NCBI GenBank assembly: GCA_937876395.1
Contig: CALEIM010000162.1
Coordinates: 1-13,964, forward strand
DNA: 13,964 bases
Source: an uncultured Wenzhouxiangella sp.
GTDB taxonomy: Bacteria; Pseudomonadota; Gammaproteobacteria; Xanthomonadales; Wenzhouxiangellaceae
Direction: 5' to 3'
The translations under genes and the position numbers were made by a program. Numbering within the stretch: position 1 is the stretch's first letter; each line of letters opens with the position of its first letter. The notes under the pieces are model-generated. The model made no database searches. It saw only the letters and a program-made list of their open reading frames with translations, and was not told the DNA's origin. Positions 1 to 7,364 of this stretch are shown here, piece after piece.

Positions 1-35
1 ACGCGGGTTTCTGGGCCGGGAGCGACGGTGGGCAT
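1..35 (-). CDS. possible start of a divergent partial gene
   Basis: An ATG on the minus strand (complement of 33-35) opens a frame that stays open to the window edge, about 11 residues (MPTVAPGPETR). That is far too little to identify a product. The only support is a perfect minus-strand TATAAT ending 8 nt before the ATG, which would put transcription start at or next to the start codon and give a leaderless mRNA. No Shine-Dalgarno is visible. It may equally be chance, because no -35 element is convincing. Confidence 0.22.
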   Translation of the reverse strand, partial: MPTVAPGPETR

Positions 36-43
36 GGGGCCGG

Positions 44-49
44 ATTATA
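44..49 (-). promoter_or_regulatory. minus-strand TATAAT -10 box
   Basis: A consensus TATAAT reads on the minus strand in otherwise GC-rich DNA, pointing toward the left edge. No good -35 hexamer lies 16-18 bp upstream. If active, it would start transcription at about 35-37, on the ATG of the possible divergent gene. Confidence 0.35.
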
Positions 50-111
50 CCGCCGTGGATCATCATGCCCGGCAGACTAGAGCCCGGCTGTGGCGCCAGT
101 GTTACAAGCGC

Positions 112-140
112 TTGACGAATTGATGACAGCAATGGAGACT
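112..140 (+). promoter_or_regulatory. candidate promoter of the amidohydrolase gene
   Basis: TTGACG (112-117) is a near-consensus -35 box. At 17 bp spacing lies GAGACT (135-140), a poor -10 box that matches three of six positions. The position, 40-70 bp before the chosen start, is suitable. The weak -10 keeps this tentative. Confidence 0.28.
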
Positions 141-182
141 GGGCTGACAATCCTGCCTGCCACTGCCAACAAGGAACCTGCC

Positions 183-1817
183 ATGCCCCGTTTCGTGCTT
201 TGTGCCGCGCTGTTCACACTGGGCTTGCCCGCCCTGGCCGACCCCGGGGCCGTCGTCAACGCGCGCATCCACACCCTGGATGCCGAGCAGCCCCTGGCCG
301 AGGCGATGGCCTGGGACGGCGATGGGCGCCTGGTGTTTGTCGGCAGCCGCGAAAATTTCGAGCGCCTGCATCCCGAGCTTGAGCCGCTTGACCTTGACGG
401 CCAGACCGTGCTGCCCGGACTGATTGATGCGCACGGCCACGTCATGGGCCTGGGTCTGTCGCAATTGCAGGCCGACCTGGTCGGTGCACAAAGCGTTGAG
501 GATGTCATCGAGCGGCTGCGCGAACGTGTTGATGATCTGCCCGACGACACCTGGCTGATCGGTCGCGGCTGGGATCAGACCCTGTGGTCCGAGCGCGATT
601 TTCCGAACCGCACCGTCCTCGATGCAGCCTTTCCTGACCGCCCCGTCTACCTGACCCGAATTGACGGCCATGCCGCCTGGGTCAATTCCCGGGCCCTGGA
701 GCAGGCCCGGGTTGATTTGAGCGGCGACTGGCAGCCGCAGGGCGGGCAGATTTACCGCGACCAGGACGGAAAGCCCAGCGGCATCCTGATTGATACCGCC
801 ATGCGCCTGGTCGGCGCGCAGATTCCCGAAGCGTCCGCCGAACTTCGTGAGCAAGCCCTTGAGCTGGCCCTGGCCGAAATGGCCCGCTACGGCCTGACCG
901 GCGCGCACGATATGGGCACCAGTCTGGCCGACTTCGAGCTGTTCCAGCGATTCGAGCAAGCCGGACGGCTGAGCGCGCGGATCAGCGCCTATGCCGACGG
1001 CGATGCTGAAATGCTGCAATGGCTGTGTGAGAACGGCCACTATGCCGGATCACGATTGACGGCGCGTTCGGTCAAGCTGTATGCCGATGGCGCACTTGGC
1101 AGCCGCGGCGCGGCCCTGCTGGCCGAATACAGCGACGATCCCGGCAACAGTGGTTTGCTGCTGGAGCCTGGCGAGGCCTTGGCCGGTCTGGTGGAGCGGG
1201 CCGTCGATTGCGGCGTGCAGCTCGCCATTCACGCCATTGGTGATGCCGCCAATCGGCAGGCGATCGACGCGCTGCTCCAGGCCAATGGCAATGACAGCCG
1301 GGCCGCCCGGCACCGCATCGAGCATGTCCAGATCATCCAGCCGGCAGATCGGGCGCGCATGGCCGAACATTCCATCATCGCCAGCATGCAACCGATGCAC
1401 GCCACCTCGGACATGCGCTGGGCCGGCGAGCGCCTGGGTGAGGAGCGCGTAAAGAACTCCTATGTCTGGGCCGGCATGTTGGAAAGCGGCATTCATCTGG
1501 CCCTGGGCTCTGATTTTCCGGTTGAACCGGCCAATCCGTGGCTTGGCGTTCACGCCGCCGTGACTCGCCAGCGCGACGCTGAGCCGCCCGGCGGTTGGCG
1601 GCCAGATGAAAGCCTGAGCCTGGAACAGGCCCTGCGCGGCTTTACCGTGGACGCAGCCTTTGCCGCCTTTGCCGAAGCCGAAGTCGGTAGTCTGAGCCTC
1701 GGCAAGCAGGCCGATTTCATCGTCGTCGATGCCGATCCGTTCGCCATCGAAGCGACCGAACTGGCCGATATCAAGGTGCTCCAGACCGTCACCGGCGGCC
1801 AGCGCGTTTTTCCGTGA
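183..1817 (+). CDS. exported YtcJ-type amidohydrolase (Amidohydro_3 family)
   Basis: A metal-dependent hydrolase of the amidohydrolase superfamily, YtcJ / N-substituted formamide deformylase branch; the true substrate cannot be read from sequence. In the 544-residue protein the metal ligands appear in order: HxH at His84/His86 (motif DAHGH), Lys298 (VKLYADGALGSRG, the probable carbamylated lysine), His350 (AIHAIGDAANR), His381 (RIEHVQ) and Asp444 (LGSDFPVE). The family hallmarks GRGWDQ and RIDGHAAWVNSRAL are also present. I start at 183 rather than at the in-frame GTG at 90. The ATG at 183 has AAGGAA seven bases upstream and begins a clean signal peptide (MPRFVLCAALFTLGLPALA) with cleavage after residue 19, so the enzyme should be periplasmic. 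The putP-like gene follows 64 bp downstream on the same strand and may be co-transcribed. Family assignment is secure; function is open. Confidence 0.93.
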   Translation: MPRFVLCAALFTLGLPALADPGAVVNARIHTLDAEQPLAEAMAWDGDGRLVFVGSRENFERLHPELEPLDLDGQTVLPGLIDAHGHVMGLGLSQLQADLVGAQSVEDVIERLRERVDDLPDDTWLIGRGWDQTLWSERDFPNRTVLDAAFPDRPVYLTRIDGHAAWVNSRALEQARVDLSGDWQPQGGQIYRDQDGKPSGILIDTAMRLVGAQIPEASAELREQALELALAEMARYGLTGAHDMGTSLADFELFQRFEQAGRLSARISAYADGDAEMLQWLCENGHYAGSRLTARSVKLYADGALGSRGAALLAEYSDDPGNSGLLLEPGEALAGLVERAVDCGVQLAIHAIGDAANRQAIDALLQANGNDSRAARHRIEHVQIIQPADRARMAEHSIIASMQPMHATSDMRWAGERLGEERVKNSYVWAGMLESGIHLALGSDFPVEPANPWLGVHAAVTRQRDAEPPGGWRPDESLSLEQALRGFTVDAAFAAFAEAEVGSLSLGKQADFIVVDADPFAIEATELADIKVLQTVTGGQRVFP

Positions 1818-1830
1818 AGCTTCCGGCAGC

Positions 1831-1850
1831 CACGCTCAAGCATGAGCGTG
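1831..1850 (+). terminator. perfect 8-bp hairpin between amidohydrolase and putP
   Basis: CACGCTCA (1831-1838) and TGAGCGTG (1843-1850) form a perfect stem around an AGCA loop, starting 13 bp after the amidohydrolase stop. There is no T tract on either side, so this is not a classic intrinsic terminator. It could be a weak terminator, an mRNA-stabilising stem between two co-transcribed genes, or an operator in front of putP. Confidence 0.4.
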
Positions 1851-1881
1851 TCGATGGAAATACATTACAAGAGGGGCCGAA

Positions 1882-3345
1882 ATGAGCACGACCTGGATCA
1901 CGTTCGGAATTTATTTCGTGGTGCTGCTGGTGCTTGGCATCGTGGCCTGGCAGCGCACCCACAGCCTGGCCGACTATCTGCTCGGCGGGCGTCGTCTGGG
2001 CAGCACGGTCACCGCGCTCAGCGCCGGCGCTTCAGACATGAGCGGTTGGCTCTTGCTTGGCCTGCCAGGCTTCGCCTATCTGGCCGGTCTGGAAGCCGGC
2101 TGGATTGCGCTGGGGCTTTTGGTCGGCACCTGGCTGAATTGGAAAATCACCGCCAGACGCCTGCGAACGGCCACGGAACAGCTTGATGACTCGCTCACCC
2201 TGCCGGACTATTTCCAGCGTCGCTTTGCCGATACCAGCGGTCTGCTGCGCATCGTTCCGGCCGTGTTTATCCTGATTTTCTTTACCCTCTATGTCAGCGC
2301 CGGGCTGGTGGCGGGTGGGCGTTTGTTTGAGGCAGCGTTTGATCTGCCCTATCTGTGGGCCGTGGCGGTTGGCGCGGCGTCAATCGTCCTGTACACCCTG
2401 CTTGGCGGCTACCTGGCCGTAAGCTGGACGGATGCGCTTCAAGCCCTGCTGATGGTGTTGCTGCTGGTTACGGTCGTGCTGCTGGCCTTTGGCAGCAGCC
2501 AGCACCCGGATGTGTTTGCCGCGATCGCCGGGCAAAACCGTCACCTGCTCAACCCGCTGACCGACAGCCAGGGTCAGGCCTTGAGCGTGCTGGCGATCGT
2601 CTCGCTGCTGGCCTGGGGTTTGGGCTATTTCGGCCAGCCGCATATTCTGGTTCGCTTCATGAGCATTCGCCACAGCAGCGAACTGGTGCGCGCGCGCCAG
2701 ATTGCGATGCTGTGGGTGACCATCTGCCTGATCTGCGCGGTGCTGATCGGCCTGGCAGGGATTGCTATCCTGCCCGAAACCCTGGTCGGCGCGGCCTCGG
2801 AAACCGTGTTTATCCGGCTGATCGAAACGCTGTTGCATCCGGCCGTGGCCGGTATCGGTCTGGCCGCCATTCTGGCCGCAATCATGTCGACCGCCGATTC
2901 CCAGCTTCTGGTGGCCTCATCGGTGGTGTCGGAAGATTTCTACAAGGCCTGGGTCAAACCCGAAGCCGCTCAGACAGAGCTGGTCTGGGTCGGACGGGGT
3001 GCCGTGCTGGTCATCGCCGCGATTGCCTTTTGGCTGGCGATGGAACCCGACAGCCGGGTGCTCGATTTGGTCGCCTACGCCTGGGCCGGACTGGGCGCAG
3101 CCTTTGGGCCGGTGATCGTGCTGTCGCTGTACTGGTCAGGAATGAGCCGCGCCGGCGCGCTGGCCGGCATGCTGGCCGGCGGCGTCACGGTGCTGGTGTG
3201 GCAGCAGCTCGACGGTGGCTGGTTCGAGGTCTACGAAATACTGCCCGGCGTGATCTTCGCCACGCTGGCGGCAATTGTTTTCAGCCTGCTGCGGCCTGAT
3301 GCCCGTGCCGTCGAGCAATTCCAGCGCACGCTGGCCAGAAATTGA
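1882..3345 (+). CDS. putP: Na+/proline symporter (SSS family)
   Basis: An inner-membrane sodium:solute symporter of the PutP type that imports proline with Na+. Its 487 residues match the usual family length of about 500. The TM2 signature ASDMSGWLLLGLPG (about residues 50-63) contains Ser51, Asp52, Ser54 and Trp56, matching the Na+/proline site of E. coli PutP. The TM9 motif IMSTADSQLLV (Ser336, Thr337) is present and is followed by the family's SEDFYK loop. About 12-13 hydrophobic segments can be read along the protein. GAGGGG (1871-1876) precedes the ATG at good spacing. A shadow start at 1842 in another frame was ignored. Substrate specificity is inferred from similarity to PutP; related pantothenate or other SSS carriers have different TM2 motifs. 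Confidence 0.92.
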   Translation: MSTTWITFGIYFVVLLVLGIVAWQRTHSLADYLLGGRRLGSTVTALSAGASDMSGWLLLGLPGFAYLAGLEAGWIALGLLVGTWLNWKITARRLRTATEQLDDSLTLPDYFQRRFADTSGLLRIVPAVFILIFFTLYVSAGLVAGGRLFEAAFDLPYLWAVAVGAASIVLYTLLGGYLAVSWTDALQALLMVLLLVTVVLLAFGSSQHPDVFAAIAGQNRHLLNPLTDSQGQALSVLAIVSLLAWGLGYFGQPHILVRFMSIRHSSELVRARQIAMLWVTICLICAVLIGLAGIAILPETLVGAASETVFIRLIETLLHPAVAGIGLAAILAAIMSTADSQLLVASSVVSEDFYKAWVKPEAAQTELVWVGRGAVLVIAAIAFWLAMEPDSRVLDLVAYAWAGLGAAFGPVIVLSLYWSGMSRAGALAGMLAGGVTVLVWQQLDGGWFEVYEILPGVIFATLAAIVFSLLRPDARAVEQFQRTLARN

Positions 3346-3414
3346 TCCATCGGCGTGAATACTTGCGTCTGCCCACGTTATCATTAAGCTGCACATTCAC
3401 TACGGGGAAAGGCA

Positions 3415-3864
3415 TTGAGCGAGCTGAGCTGGGTCATTATCGGATTGGTGGTTGGGCTGGTGGTTGGCGGCGTAACTGCCTGGCTGATTGCGCGCAGCAG
3501 CCGGGTAGAGGTTCCTTCAACCCGCAAGCTCAAGGAAGAAAACGAGCGCTTCCGCGAAGAAGTCAACGCCCACTTTGTACACACCGCCGAGCTGATCAAC
3601 GAGCTGACCGACAGCTACAAGAAAGTGTTCGATCACCTGAGCGACGGCGCCGAGCGCCTGGTCGACAAGGAAGCGGTGCGCGAGCGCATGCCCCAGGTCG
3701 GTCAGCAGGAAGTGCGGCTGCGCCATATCGGCGCGCCTGCTCAAGCCCGCCCAGGGCAGGATTCATCGGCCGCCAAGCTAAAGACCGCCGCCGAGCGCAA
3801 AAGCGTGCCGGCGGGCGAGAAACCCCGCCCGGCCGGATCAGATCCTCAGAAACGTCGGCCGTAA
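3415..3864 (+). CDS. yhcB: YhcB/ZapG-like inner-membrane coiled-coil protein (DUF1043)
   Basis: A single N-terminal membrane segment (residues 6-26, rich in Gly/Val: GLVVGLVVGG) is followed by a charged helix with the YhcB family pattern ENERFREEVNAHFVHTAELI and the SYKKVFDHL segment (about residues 41-78). The last 60 residues are polar, low in complexity and probably disordered. YhcB (also called ZapG) links cell division and envelope growth in E. coli. The protein starts with TTG, preceded by a strong GGGGAAAGG Shine-Dalgarno (3404-3412); no in-frame ATG would keep the membrane segment. At 149 residues it is slightly longer than E. coli YhcB, through the C-terminal tail. Its last 19 bp overlap the 3' end of the convergent pagL gene. 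Confidence 0.85.
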   Translation: MSELSWVIIGLVVGLVVGGVTAWLIARSSRVEVPSTRKLKEENERFREEVNAHFVHTAELINELTDSYKKVFDHLSDGAERLVDKEAVRERMPQVGQQEVRLRHIGAPAQARPGQDSSAAKLKTAAERKSVPAGEKPRPAGSDPQKRRP

Positions 3865-4379
3865 ACCAGCGACCAGCTATTGATGCCCTGATTCGGGCTT
3901 TTGAAACCGGCGTTGGAATAGTGAATAACACGCAGCCTGAGTGAATCGCGCTCGCTGAGCTGCACGCCAACGGCAAAGCGATCCTCAAAATGCCCGCTTG
4001 ACCCCATGCGTCGATCGCCCACCCGGCTGCTGCTGAACCAGGCCGCGCCGATACCCGCCTCGATAAACGGCTGCCAGCGCTCCGCGTTGAAGTAGTAGAC
4101 AAACACCGGCGAAAACGACAATGAATGCTCATCGCTGCCGAAGCGTCCGGCTTCCCACCAGGTATAGGCCAGGTTCCAGTAGCCGCTCAGATGGCCGGTA
4201 TCCGACTCAAACCAGCGCTGCTCCCAGTCCTGGGCGATACTGAGATTGGCGGTTGCCTGACCCTCGCTGGTCACCCCCGGAGCCAGCATCAGCTCGGCAG
4301 CTTGCGAGACCTGCTGCGGACCGAAAGACAGGGCTATGATGAGAAAAAGCGACGTCCAGGAAGACGGGGCGCGGGACAT
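3846..4379 (-). CDS. pagL: PagL-type lipid A 3-O-deacylase (outer-membrane beta-barrel)
   Basis: An outer-membrane acyloxyacyl hydrolase that removes the 3-O-linked acyl chain of lipid A. The 177-residue protein has a signal peptide of about 27 residues (cleavage after VSQA), then aromatic alternating beta strands. Segments close to Pseudomonas PagL include TGHLSGYWNLAYTWWEAG, HSLSFSPVFVYYF, PFIEAGIGAAWFS and GSSGHFEDRFAVGV. The catalytic motif HYSNAG gives His153 and Ser155. The third triad residue in Pseudomonas aeruginosa PagL is a Glu in PNDGIE; here PNQGIN has Asn167 at that position. The protein ends in aromatic Phe (YGRRF), as expected for barrel assembly. GGAGTG precedes the ATG at good spacing. 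Its 3' end overlaps yhcB and it is divergent from rlmL. The Asn is either a true variant of the broader family or a loss of activity. Confidence 0.88.
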   Translation of the reverse strand: MSRAPSSWTSLFLIIALSFGPQQVSQAAELMLAPGVTSEGQATANLSIAQDWEQRWFESDTGHLSGYWNLAYTWWEAGRFGSDEHSLSFSPVFVYYFNAERWQPFIEAGIGAAWFSSSRVGDRRMGSSGHFEDRFAVGVQLSERDSLRLRVIHYSNAGFKSPNQGINSWSLVYGRRF

Positions 4380-4418
4380 GGGATCACTCCTTGCTATCAG
4401 GCCAGCAATTGTACTGGA

Positions 4419-4471
4419 AGGCGCAAGGTTGGACCGCTGGACCAGCGATTGGACCGTTTTTGCCTTGCGCC
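4419..4471. repeat. inverted repeat enclosing paired TTGGACCG copies
   Basis: GGCGCAAGG (4420-4428) is the reverse complement of CCTTGCGCC (4463-4471), a 9-bp stem. Between them lie two direct copies of TTGGACCG (4429-4436 and 4449-4456) flanking a small palindrome, CGCTGG-A-CCAGCG (4435-4447). The second copy runs into TTTTT (4457-4461). The unit sits in the divergent pagL/rlmL control region. It could be a REP-like element or a regulatory site. Confidence 0.6.
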
Positions 4472-4497
4472 CTGAGCCTTGCGCCTTGCGCCTTGTT
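4463..4497 (+). repeat. five-unit heptamer tandem array
   Basis: Five 7-bp units in perfect register: CCTTGCG, CCCTGAG, CCTTGCG, CCTTGCG, CCTTGTT. The first unit is also the right arm of the neighbouring inverted repeat. The array runs straight into TACAAT (4498-4503), a good -10 box for the rlmL direction. Confidence 0.75.
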
Positions 4498-4503
4498 TAC
4501 AAT
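4498..4503 (+). promoter_or_regulatory. candidate -10 box for rlmL
   Basis: TACAAT differs from the -10 consensus at one position and lies about 70 bp before the rlmL start. No good -35 box is visible because the region upstream is the heptamer array. TACACT (4534-4539) is an alternative -10 box. Confidence 0.3.
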
Positions 4504-4572
4504 GCTGTCCCGCCTGGCCGACCGCGCACAAGGTACACTCAGCCTCCTTTTCAGCCCGGGGAATAACCCACC

Positions 4573-6708
4573 ATGACCACCGGACAAAAGCTGTTTGCCA
4601 CTGCACCGCGCGGTCTGTCCGAGCTGCTCGCCGCCGAGCTTGAAGAACTCGGACTTGACGATGTTCGACCGCAGCGCGGCGGGGTGGCGTTTGGCGGTGG
4701 TTTGGCGGCGGGTTATCGGGCCTGTCTGTGGTCGCGCGTTGCCAGTCGCGTGCTGCTGCCGATTGGCCATTTTGAAGCCGGTGATGACGAACAGCTTTAT
4801 CGCCAGACGCTGAAAATCGACTGGTCGCAACATCTCGGTGCGGAACAAACCCTGGCGGTCGATTTCACCGGCGTGCGGGCGGCCATTTCCCACAGCCGCT
4901 TCGGCGCGCAGCGCATCAAGGACGCGATTGTCGACCAGATTCGCCAGCAAAGCGGTGAGCGCCCTTCGGTGGACGTGCGCGCCCCCGATGTGCGCATCAA
5001 CGTGCACATGCACGGCGAGCAGGTCACGGTGGCCATTGATCTTTCCGGCGACAGCCTGCACAAACGCGCTTATCGGGACACCGGCATTGCCGCGCCGCTG
5101 AAGGAAAACCTGGCCGCGGCCATGCTCTATCGCGCTGACTGGCCCGAGTTGGCCGCCGAGGGCGCAGCTTTCGTCGATCCGATGTGTGGCTCCGGAACGC
5201 TGGTGATAGAAGCGGCCTGGATGGCCTCCGACAGCGCCCCGGGCTTGCTGCGCACGCGCTGGGGCTTTCAGCGCTGGCGCGGTCACCAGGACAGCATCTG
5301 GAAAGACCTGATCGACGACGCCCTGGACCGCCAGCAGATCGGCCTGGAGCGGCTGGGTCCAGTCGCGGCGTTCGATTCCGACCTGTCGGCCATCCGCCAG
5401 TGCATGGCCAACGTCGAACGCGCCGGCCTGGATGGACGAATCCACATCGAGCGGCGCGATATCGGCGCCGCCTCACCGCCCTCGGACGTGGAACGCGGCC
5501 TGGTCGCGACCAACCCGCCCTATGGCCAGCGCATCGGCAGTGAACACGAGCTGGTGCCGCTGTACCTGCGCCTCGGTGAAGCCCTGCGCAGCCGTTTTCC
5601 CGGCTGGCGGGCAATCGTCATCAACGGCGCCGGCTGCCAGATTGGCTTAAAGCCCGAGCGTAGCTGGCAGATATTCAACGGCCCGCTGGAATGCCGGCTG
5701 GAACGCTTCGAAATCTCAGTCCAGACCGATCAGACACGCTCCGACCCGGCCGCAGACCTGACCAATCGTCTGCACAAGAATCAGCGTCAGCTCAAAAAAT
5801 GGCTGGCGCGCGAAGACGTAAGCTGCTATCGGCTCTACGACGCCGATATTCCCGAATATGCCCTGGCAGTCGACGTGTACGCCGATGTGTACGGCGACGA
5901 CAAAGCCGCCTGGTTGCACGTCCAGGAATACCAGCCGCCGGCCAGCGTTGACTCCGGCCGCGCCCAGGGCCGGCTGCGCGCCGCCTTGACCGCCATTCCG
6001 GCTGCCACCGGCATTGCACCTGAACGCATGATATTCAAGCAGCGCCGCCGCCAGCGCGGCACGGAGCAATACCAGCGCCTGAGCGAACAGTCGCTGACCC
6101 TGACAGTGCGCGAAGGAGCCTGTCGCCTGGAAGTCAACTTGAGCGACTACCTCGACACCGGCCTGTTTCTCGACCATCGCCCCGTGCGCCGCTGGATCGG
6201 CGAGCACGCGCGCGGCAAGAACATGCTCAACCTGTTCTGCTACACCGGTGCGGTCAGCGTTCACGCCGCCGTCGGCGGGGCTGAATCAACCACCAGCGTA
6301 GACCTGTCAAAAACCTACCTGGCCTGGCTGCGCCGCAACCTCGCCCTCAACGACTGCGACGACCACCGCCACCGCAGCATCCGCGCCGACGTCCGTGAAT
6401 GGCTGACCGAATGCCGCGAAAAATTTGACCTGATCTTCCTCGACCCGCCCAGCTTCTCAACCTCCAAAAGCATGGAAGGCACCCTCGATATCCAGCGCGA
6501 CCACGCCACGCTGATCGCCGACGCCATGCGCTGCCTCAACCCTCAAGGCACCCTGATCTTCTCAACCAACCTGCGCAGCTTCAAACTCGACCCCACCCTG
6601 GCCGACCATTACCAGATCGAAGACCGCAGCCGCTGGTCCATCCCGAAAGACTTTGAACGCAACCAGCGCATCCACCAGTGCTGGTTTGTGCGGGGCCGAA
6701 TCGTCTGA
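4573..6708 (+). CDS. rlmL: bifunctional 23S rRNA methyltransferase RlmKL
   Basis: A fusion of RlmL (m2G2445) and RlmK (m7G2069), two SAM-dependent methyltransferases that modify the 50S peptidyl-transferase region in the cytoplasm. At 711 residues it has the full length of the E. coli fusion enzyme. The order is an N-terminal ferredoxin-like/THUMP region (about 1-160), then the RlmL domain with SAM motif PMCGSGTL (203-210) and catalytic NPPY (314-317). The RlmK half has the LDTGLFLDHRP signature, the SAM-binding LNLFCYTGA and DPPSF (624-628). No break or missing motif was found. GGGGA lies about 9 bp before the ATG. It is divergent from pagL and precedes the smpB-ssrA pair, which is transcribed toward it. 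Confidence 0.97.
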   Translation: MTTGQKLFATAPRGLSELLAAELEELGLDDVRPQRGGVAFGGGLAAGYRACLWSRVASRVLLPIGHFEAGDDEQLYRQTLKIDWSQHLGAEQTLAVDFTGVRAAISHSRFGAQRIKDAIVDQIRQQSGERPSVDVRAPDVRINVHMHGEQVTVAIDLSGDSLHKRAYRDTGIAAPLKENLAAAMLYRADWPELAAEGAAFVDPMCGSGTLVIEAAWMASDSAPGLLRTRWGFQRWRGHQDSIWKDLIDDALDRQQIGLERLGPVAAFDSDLSAIRQCMANVERAGLDGRIHIERRDIGAASPPSDVERGLVATNPPYGQRIGSEHELVPLYLRLGEALRSRFPGWRAIVINGAGCQIGLKPERSWQIFNGPLECRLERFEISVQTDQTRSDPAADLTNRLHKNQRQLKKWLAREDVSCYRLYDADIPEYALAVDVYADVYGDDKAAWLHVQEYQPPASVDSGRAQGRLRAALTAIPAATGIAPERMIFKQRRRQRGTEQYQRLSEQSLTLTVREGACRLEVNLSDYLDTGLFLDHRPVRRWIGEHARGKNMLNLFCYTGAVSVHAAVGGAESTTSVDLSKTYLAWLRRNLALNDCDDHRHRSIRADVREWLTECREKFDLIFLDPPSFSTSKSMEGTLDIQRDHATLIADAMRCLNPQGTLIFSTNLRSFKLDPTLADHYQIEDRSRWSIPKDFERNQRIHQCWFVRGRIV

Positions 6709-6735
6709 AACCTGAGTCGGTGGCCGAAGATGTTC

Positions 6736-6754
6736 GCTGAACGGGCAGTTCAGC
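6736..6754 (+). terminator. hairpin after rlmL
   Basis: GCTGAAC (6736-6742) and GTTCAGC (6748-6754) pair perfectly around GGGCA, 28 bp after the rlmL stop. It is followed by CCGCCAAAAT, not a T tract, so it is at best a weak or Rho-assisted terminator. The rest of 6709-6890 shows no gene or other convincing element. Confidence 0.35.
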
Positions 6755-6894
6755 CCGCCAAAATCAGGTGTTATTTGGCTTCAGACATTTCCTCTCTCCG
6801 TAAGCGCCCTGAATGTTACATAAAACCGATCAGGCGTTGTTGGGAGGGATGTTGGCACACAGGGGGAAAGCGTACATCTCGTCGGGCCTGACAG

Positions 6895-6924
6895 CACAAA
6901 ACCGGCGCCAAGGCCGGTTTTGTG
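6895..6924 (-). terminator. intrinsic terminator of ssrA
   Basis: CACAAAACCGGC (6895-6906) and GCCGGTTTTGTG (6913-6924) form a perfect 12-bp stem with a six-base loop, beginning 10 bp past the tmRNA 3' end on the minus strand. The A4/T4 runs lie inside the stem, so it can work in both directions. It would end smpB-ssrA transcription and may also block read-through from rlmL. Confidence 0.75.
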
Positions 6925-6933
6925 TCGGGGATG

Positions 6934-7290
6934 TGGTGGAGGCGGCGGGAGTCGAACCCGCGTCCGTAAACCATCTGATCCTGGTTCTACATGCTTAGCC
7001 CGCTCGATTTTTTCTCGTTACTGCATCGCCCGAGGGGCAGGGCATATGCAGCAACCAGTTCCAGTTTGATTTAACGTCGTGCCCTGAAACGCGACCCGAC
7101 GCGATCCTGCTAAATGATCCCGATTCAGAAGCGCAGGCTCAACTGGTCGGGAGCAGGCTGGTTTTTAGGCAGCCAGTGCGTAGTTGTCGTCGTTGGCAAC
7201 TAACAGTTTACAGCAGGGTTTTACGAGGGATGCTGTCTGCTCGGCATGCCCCAGGGTACGTCCGATCCACGTCGAAGCCGGTACGCCCCC
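6934..7290 (-). ncRNA. ssrA: transfer-messenger RNA (tmRNA)
   Basis: The 357-nt RNA frees stalled ribosomes with SmpB and tags the unfinished protein for proteolysis. The 5' end reads GGGGGCGTACCGGCTTCGAC and the 3' end reads GGTTCGACTCCCGCCGCCTCC followed by ACCA. The ends pair as a 7-bp acceptor stem (GGGGGCG with CGCCUCC, one G-U pair), and the T-arm motif GGTTCGA is present. CCA is encoded (6934-6936). The tag frame starts at GCC (7195-7197) and ends with TAA (7165-7167), coding ANDDNYALAA; E. coli has ANDENYALAA. The gene lies 74 bp downstream of smpB on the same strand, and a strong hairpin follows it. Confidence 0.97.
7165..7197 (-). CDS. tmRNA tag-peptide reading frame
   Basis: The resume codon GCC begins ten codons for ANDDNYALAA, followed by TAA. 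The LAA end is the ClpXP-type degron and the AND start fits SspB binding, as known for proteobacterial tags. It is translated only by trans-translation and is not a free gene. Confidence 0.9.
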   Translation of the reverse strand, partial: ANDDNYALAA

Positions 7291-7364
7291 GAAGAAGTTG
7301 TGCTACTTAGAGTAGCCGACCCGCATGAAGTTCCGCAAGTGCGGATCTGGCGGAATTGGAGCGT

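Noticed and set aside
90..182. GTG start at 90 for the amidohydrolase
   Set aside because: It would put 31 non-conserved residues before a clean signal peptide; the ATG at 183 has a proper Shine-Dalgarno.
102..1040. Minus-strand open frame of 312 residues over the amidohydrolase
   Set aside because: It is antisense to a complete enzyme with all metal ligands; composition is typical of a shadow frame.
2355..3299. Plus-strand open frame of 314 residues inside putP
   Set aside because: Arg/Gly-rich frame-shifted reading of the transporter with no membrane segments or domain.
4384..5445. Minus-strand open frame of 353 residues over rlmL
   Set aside because: It is a shadow of high-GC coding sequence: no start context, no recognisable domain, and the opposite frame is intact RlmKL.
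6709..6933. Possible integration site at the tmRNA 3' end
   Set aside because: ssrA is a common island target, but no integrase, no second copy of the tmRNA 3' end and no foreign genes lie downstream; rlmL follows directly.
6813..6998. Open frame of 61 residues ending in GVEPASVNHLILVLHA
   Set aside because: It reads through the ssrA terminator and the tmRNA 3' end on the opposite strand; GVEPAS-like peptides are the usual false translation of tRNA-like T arms.
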